DNA of 46,062 nt, from NCBI GenBank assembly GCA_011364975.1, contig RDOE01000019.1, positions 1-46,062 of the forward strand, given 5' to 3'. Each line of letters starts with the position of its first letter. The first letter of the stretch is position 1. Origin of the DNA: Promethearchaeota archaeon (GTDB taxonomy: Archaea > Asgardarchaeota > Lokiarchaeia > Sigyniarchaeales > SOKP01). The position numbers were made by a program, and so were the translations under genes. Below, one piece after another: positions 44,650 to 46,062 of this stretch. Under the pieces are notes generated by a model that was not told the DNA's origin, searched no databases, and saw only the letters and a list, made by a program, of their open reading frames with translations.

Positions 44650-45729
44650 TTGGTAAAAGATTGGACTGCTTCCGTAAATAGAATATTTAGAACAATATCA
44701 GGATCAAAAAGAGTTGATAAAGTTCCATTTCTTGCATTCGCCGGGGAACAAATGATTTGTCGAGTAACCGGAAAAACTGTGAAAGAATTATATAGTTCCC
44801 CAAAGGTTTATGCTAATGCTATTATAACCACGTTTGAGTTTTTAAATACCGATTCTATAAATGTTCCAAGTGCCTACGCAGGACCAAGCGAAGCTTTAGC
44901 ATTTGCGGAAGCGAACAATAAATTAGATGCAATTAAATGGTTTGATTATAAACCTCTAATGTGTAAACAAGGAGAAATTTGTAAATCTGAAGAAGATATT
45001 GAAAACCTGGAAATTCCAGATCATAGTAAGAATAATTTATGGAAAAATTCCTTACTAGCAGCAAAAATGATTAATGAAAAAATTAAATTTCCTCAGGTTA
45101 TGAGTTTAAGTATTTGGTCTGTTGTTCAGGAGTTGCGTGGCATAGAAGCCTATAAGGATATGCGGCGAAATCCGGATTTGTTATTAAAACTATGCGAAAA
45201 AATTTATGAATCTCAAATGGATATTTATGAGAATTGGCTTGAAATTGTAGGCATGCCTCCTAATGTTTTTATTGCAGGTTACTCATTTAACCGACACATG
45301 ATGAGTTTTCAAGATTCTATGCGCTATGAAGGGCAGTTTATTAAGAGGATGATGAATAAAATACAAGTTCCTTTCATGCTTCATAATTGTGGAACTTCTC
45401 CATACTTTACGGAAGTCGTTAAAGAAATTGACTTTATTGCCGTGAATGGAAGTCATCCGTTAGATATTGAATATTGGATTGACTTTAAAAAGAAATATCC
45501 AAAAATCACAATAATAGGCGCTAATATTGACGTGAGTCGAGAAATGCTCACAGGAACTCCTTCTGATGTTGAAGAAAAGGTAAAAGAAAACATCATAAAC
45601 TTGGCTCCTGGGGGTAGATATATTTGTTGCCCCGTTTGTAGCTTACCATGGGGTGTATCCATTCCCAATATCTTAGCGATTCCAAAAGCAATTGAGAAAT
45701 ATGGACATTATCCTATAAAAATAAATTAA
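44650..45729 (+). CDS. Uroporphyrinogen-decarboxylase-family methyltransferase (MtaA/MtbA type)
   Basis: About 359 residues, UroD-fold methyltransferase. In methanogens MtaA/MtbA moves methyl from the corrinoid protein to coenzyme M; in other lineages homologues use tetrahydrofolate or demethylate substrates. The zinc-site pattern is present: HNC (H245, C247) and a C-terminal cysteine cluster CCPVC (C326, C327, C330), in place of one Cys in MtaA. GANIDV and the final PNILAIPKAIEKYG are family blocks. The start is TTG 44650 on SD spacing; TTG 44641 is the alternative. No MtaB- or MttB-type substrate enzyme is in the window. Confidence 0.87.
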   Translation: MVKDWTASVNRIFRTISGSKRVDKVPFLAFAGEQMICRVTGKTVKELYSSPKVYANAIITTFEFLNTDSINVPSAYAGPSEALAFAEANNKLDAIKWFDYKPLMCKQGEICKSEEDIENLEIPDHSKNNLWKNSLLAAKMINEKIKFPQVMSLSIWSVVQELRGIEAYKDMRRNPDLLLKLCEKIYESQMDIYENWLEIVGMPPNVFIAGYSFNRHMMSFQDSMRYEGQFIKRMMNKIQVPFMLHNCGTSPYFTEVVKEIDFIAVNGSHPLDIEYWIDFKKKYPKITIIGANIDVSREMLTGTPSDVEEKVKENIINLAPGGRYICCPVCSLPWGVSIPNILAIPKAIEKYGHYPIKIN

Positions 45730-46062
45730 AAATTAAAATTCATCCAAATATATTTTCCTCCCTCCTTTTTTATTAGATCCGAAATGGGAAAATAATACGA
45801 AGAATTTTGAAAGCGATTTCTTCAGGTACTGGTATTGATAATGTCATCAATTTAGCGGATTCTTCTGTAGTATATGCGCTTCTTGAAGAACCAAAGAAAA
45901 TGGATATTGAAATAGTTAAGAAAAATTAATTTTCTTTTTTTAAGCTCCTTTTTCTGAATCAGAAATGAGATATAATAAAAGAAATTTTGGCTTGAAAATT
46001 CAAAATTGTTTGAATTAAGTAGAAAATAATATTTCAAGTAATTTTTATGAAGTTATCTTATT
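45730..46062. other. 333-base tail region with acs remnant
   Basis: Apart from the acs remnant (45777-45929), no gene is supported. A pyrimidine tract TTTTCCTCCCTCCTTTTTT lies at about 45751-45769, just before the remnant, and the end is AT-rich. The window stops here, so any downstream element is out of sight. Confidence 0.5.
45777..45929 (+). pseudogene. Decayed duplicate of the acs 3' end
   Basis: The reading frame from 45777 translates to GKIIRRILKAISSGTG and on to ALLEEPKKMDIEI, matching the last 43 residues of the intact acs product at 32 of 43 positions (counted by hand). A stop (TAG, 45774-45776) sits directly upstream and no start codon or upstream homology is seen, so it is a remnant. 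A one-base deletion near the end (gaaat-agttaa versus gaaattggttaa) removed the original stop, and reading runs three codons further to TAA 45927-45929. The nucleotide similarity continues slightly past the old stop. Confidence 0.85.

Noticed and set aside
45852..46037. 61-residue minus-strand frame at the window end
   Set aside because: Low-complexity F/K/I/N-rich product overlapping the acs remnant; no motif or start signal.
1..46062. CRISPR arrays, tRNA or rRNA genes, inteins, transposons
   Set aside because: Every gap was read by eye. No regularly spaced repeats, no GC-rich cloverleaf segments, no transposase or integrase motifs, and the GTPase and ATPase genes run without inserted intein blocks.

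Overview
The window is AT-rich archaeal DNA, most likely from an Asgard archaeon (Lokiarchaeia-like). The archaeal evidence is aIF5B, archaeal EF-2, the archaeal class I CCA-adding enzyme, TFB, the wyosine enzyme TYW1 and an AglB/STT3 oligosaccharyltransferase. The Asgard evidence is a Rag/Arf-like GTPase with extra domains, a degenerate-GTPase/alpha-solenoid giant protein, a TPR-nitrilase giant protein, and an EF-2 whose diphthamide loop departs from consensus. No tRNA, rRNA, CRISPR array, transposase or integrase was seen.

Layout. 0-13.3 kb, all plus strand: the C-terminal part of STT3/AglB (cut by the window edge), uvrB-uvrA, aIF5B, CCA-adding enzyme and EF-2. This is an information-processing block. 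13.4-18.2 kb: HAD phosphatase (minus), a two-gene unit of an acidic repeat protein and an EngB-like GTPase (plus), TYW1 (minus) and, divergent from it, a nucleoside phosphorylase. 18.2-24.0 kb, all minus: a multi-winged-helix regulator, a zinc-ribbon membrane protein, a small alpha/beta hydrolase, an S-component-like/DUF2085 membrane fusion and two tandem paralogous helical proteins of unknown function. 24.1-30.3 kb: a 1251-residue pseudo-GTPase/solenoid protein (plus), TFB (minus) and a Rag/Arf-like GTPase (plus). 30.4-34.4 kb, minus: CoA-transferase/GNAT fusion, PHP phosphoesterase and PAP2 phosphatase in one likely operon, plus a small zinc-ribbon membrane protein. 34.7-39.3 kb: a CPBP (CAAX-type) protease (plus) and a 1248-residue TPR-nitrilase fusion (minus). 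39.6-46.0 kb, plus: acetyl-CoA synthetase, an isoprenylcysteine-methyltransferase-family protein, a multi-cluster Fe-S protein, a corrinoid protein and an MtaA/UroD-type methyltransferase, followed by a decayed copy of the 3' end of the acetyl-CoA synthetase gene.

How parts may work together. The last block looks like a small one-carbon (corrinoid) methyl-transfer module with its own Fe-S protein, but without a recognisable substrate-specific methyltransferase. It sits between the intact acs gene and a diverged duplicate of the acs tail. The CoA-transferase and acetyl-CoA synthetase suggest acetate/acyl-CoA interconversion. The 22.5-30.3 kb segment (paralogous helical pair, pseudo-GTPase with alpha-solenoid repeats, Rag/Arf-like GTPase) is the best candidate for an undescribed Asgard system, possibly a GTPase plus scaffold; this is inference. 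A CAAX-protease-family gene and an ICMT-family gene lie within 7 kb of each other, which is notable in a genome that carries small GTPases.
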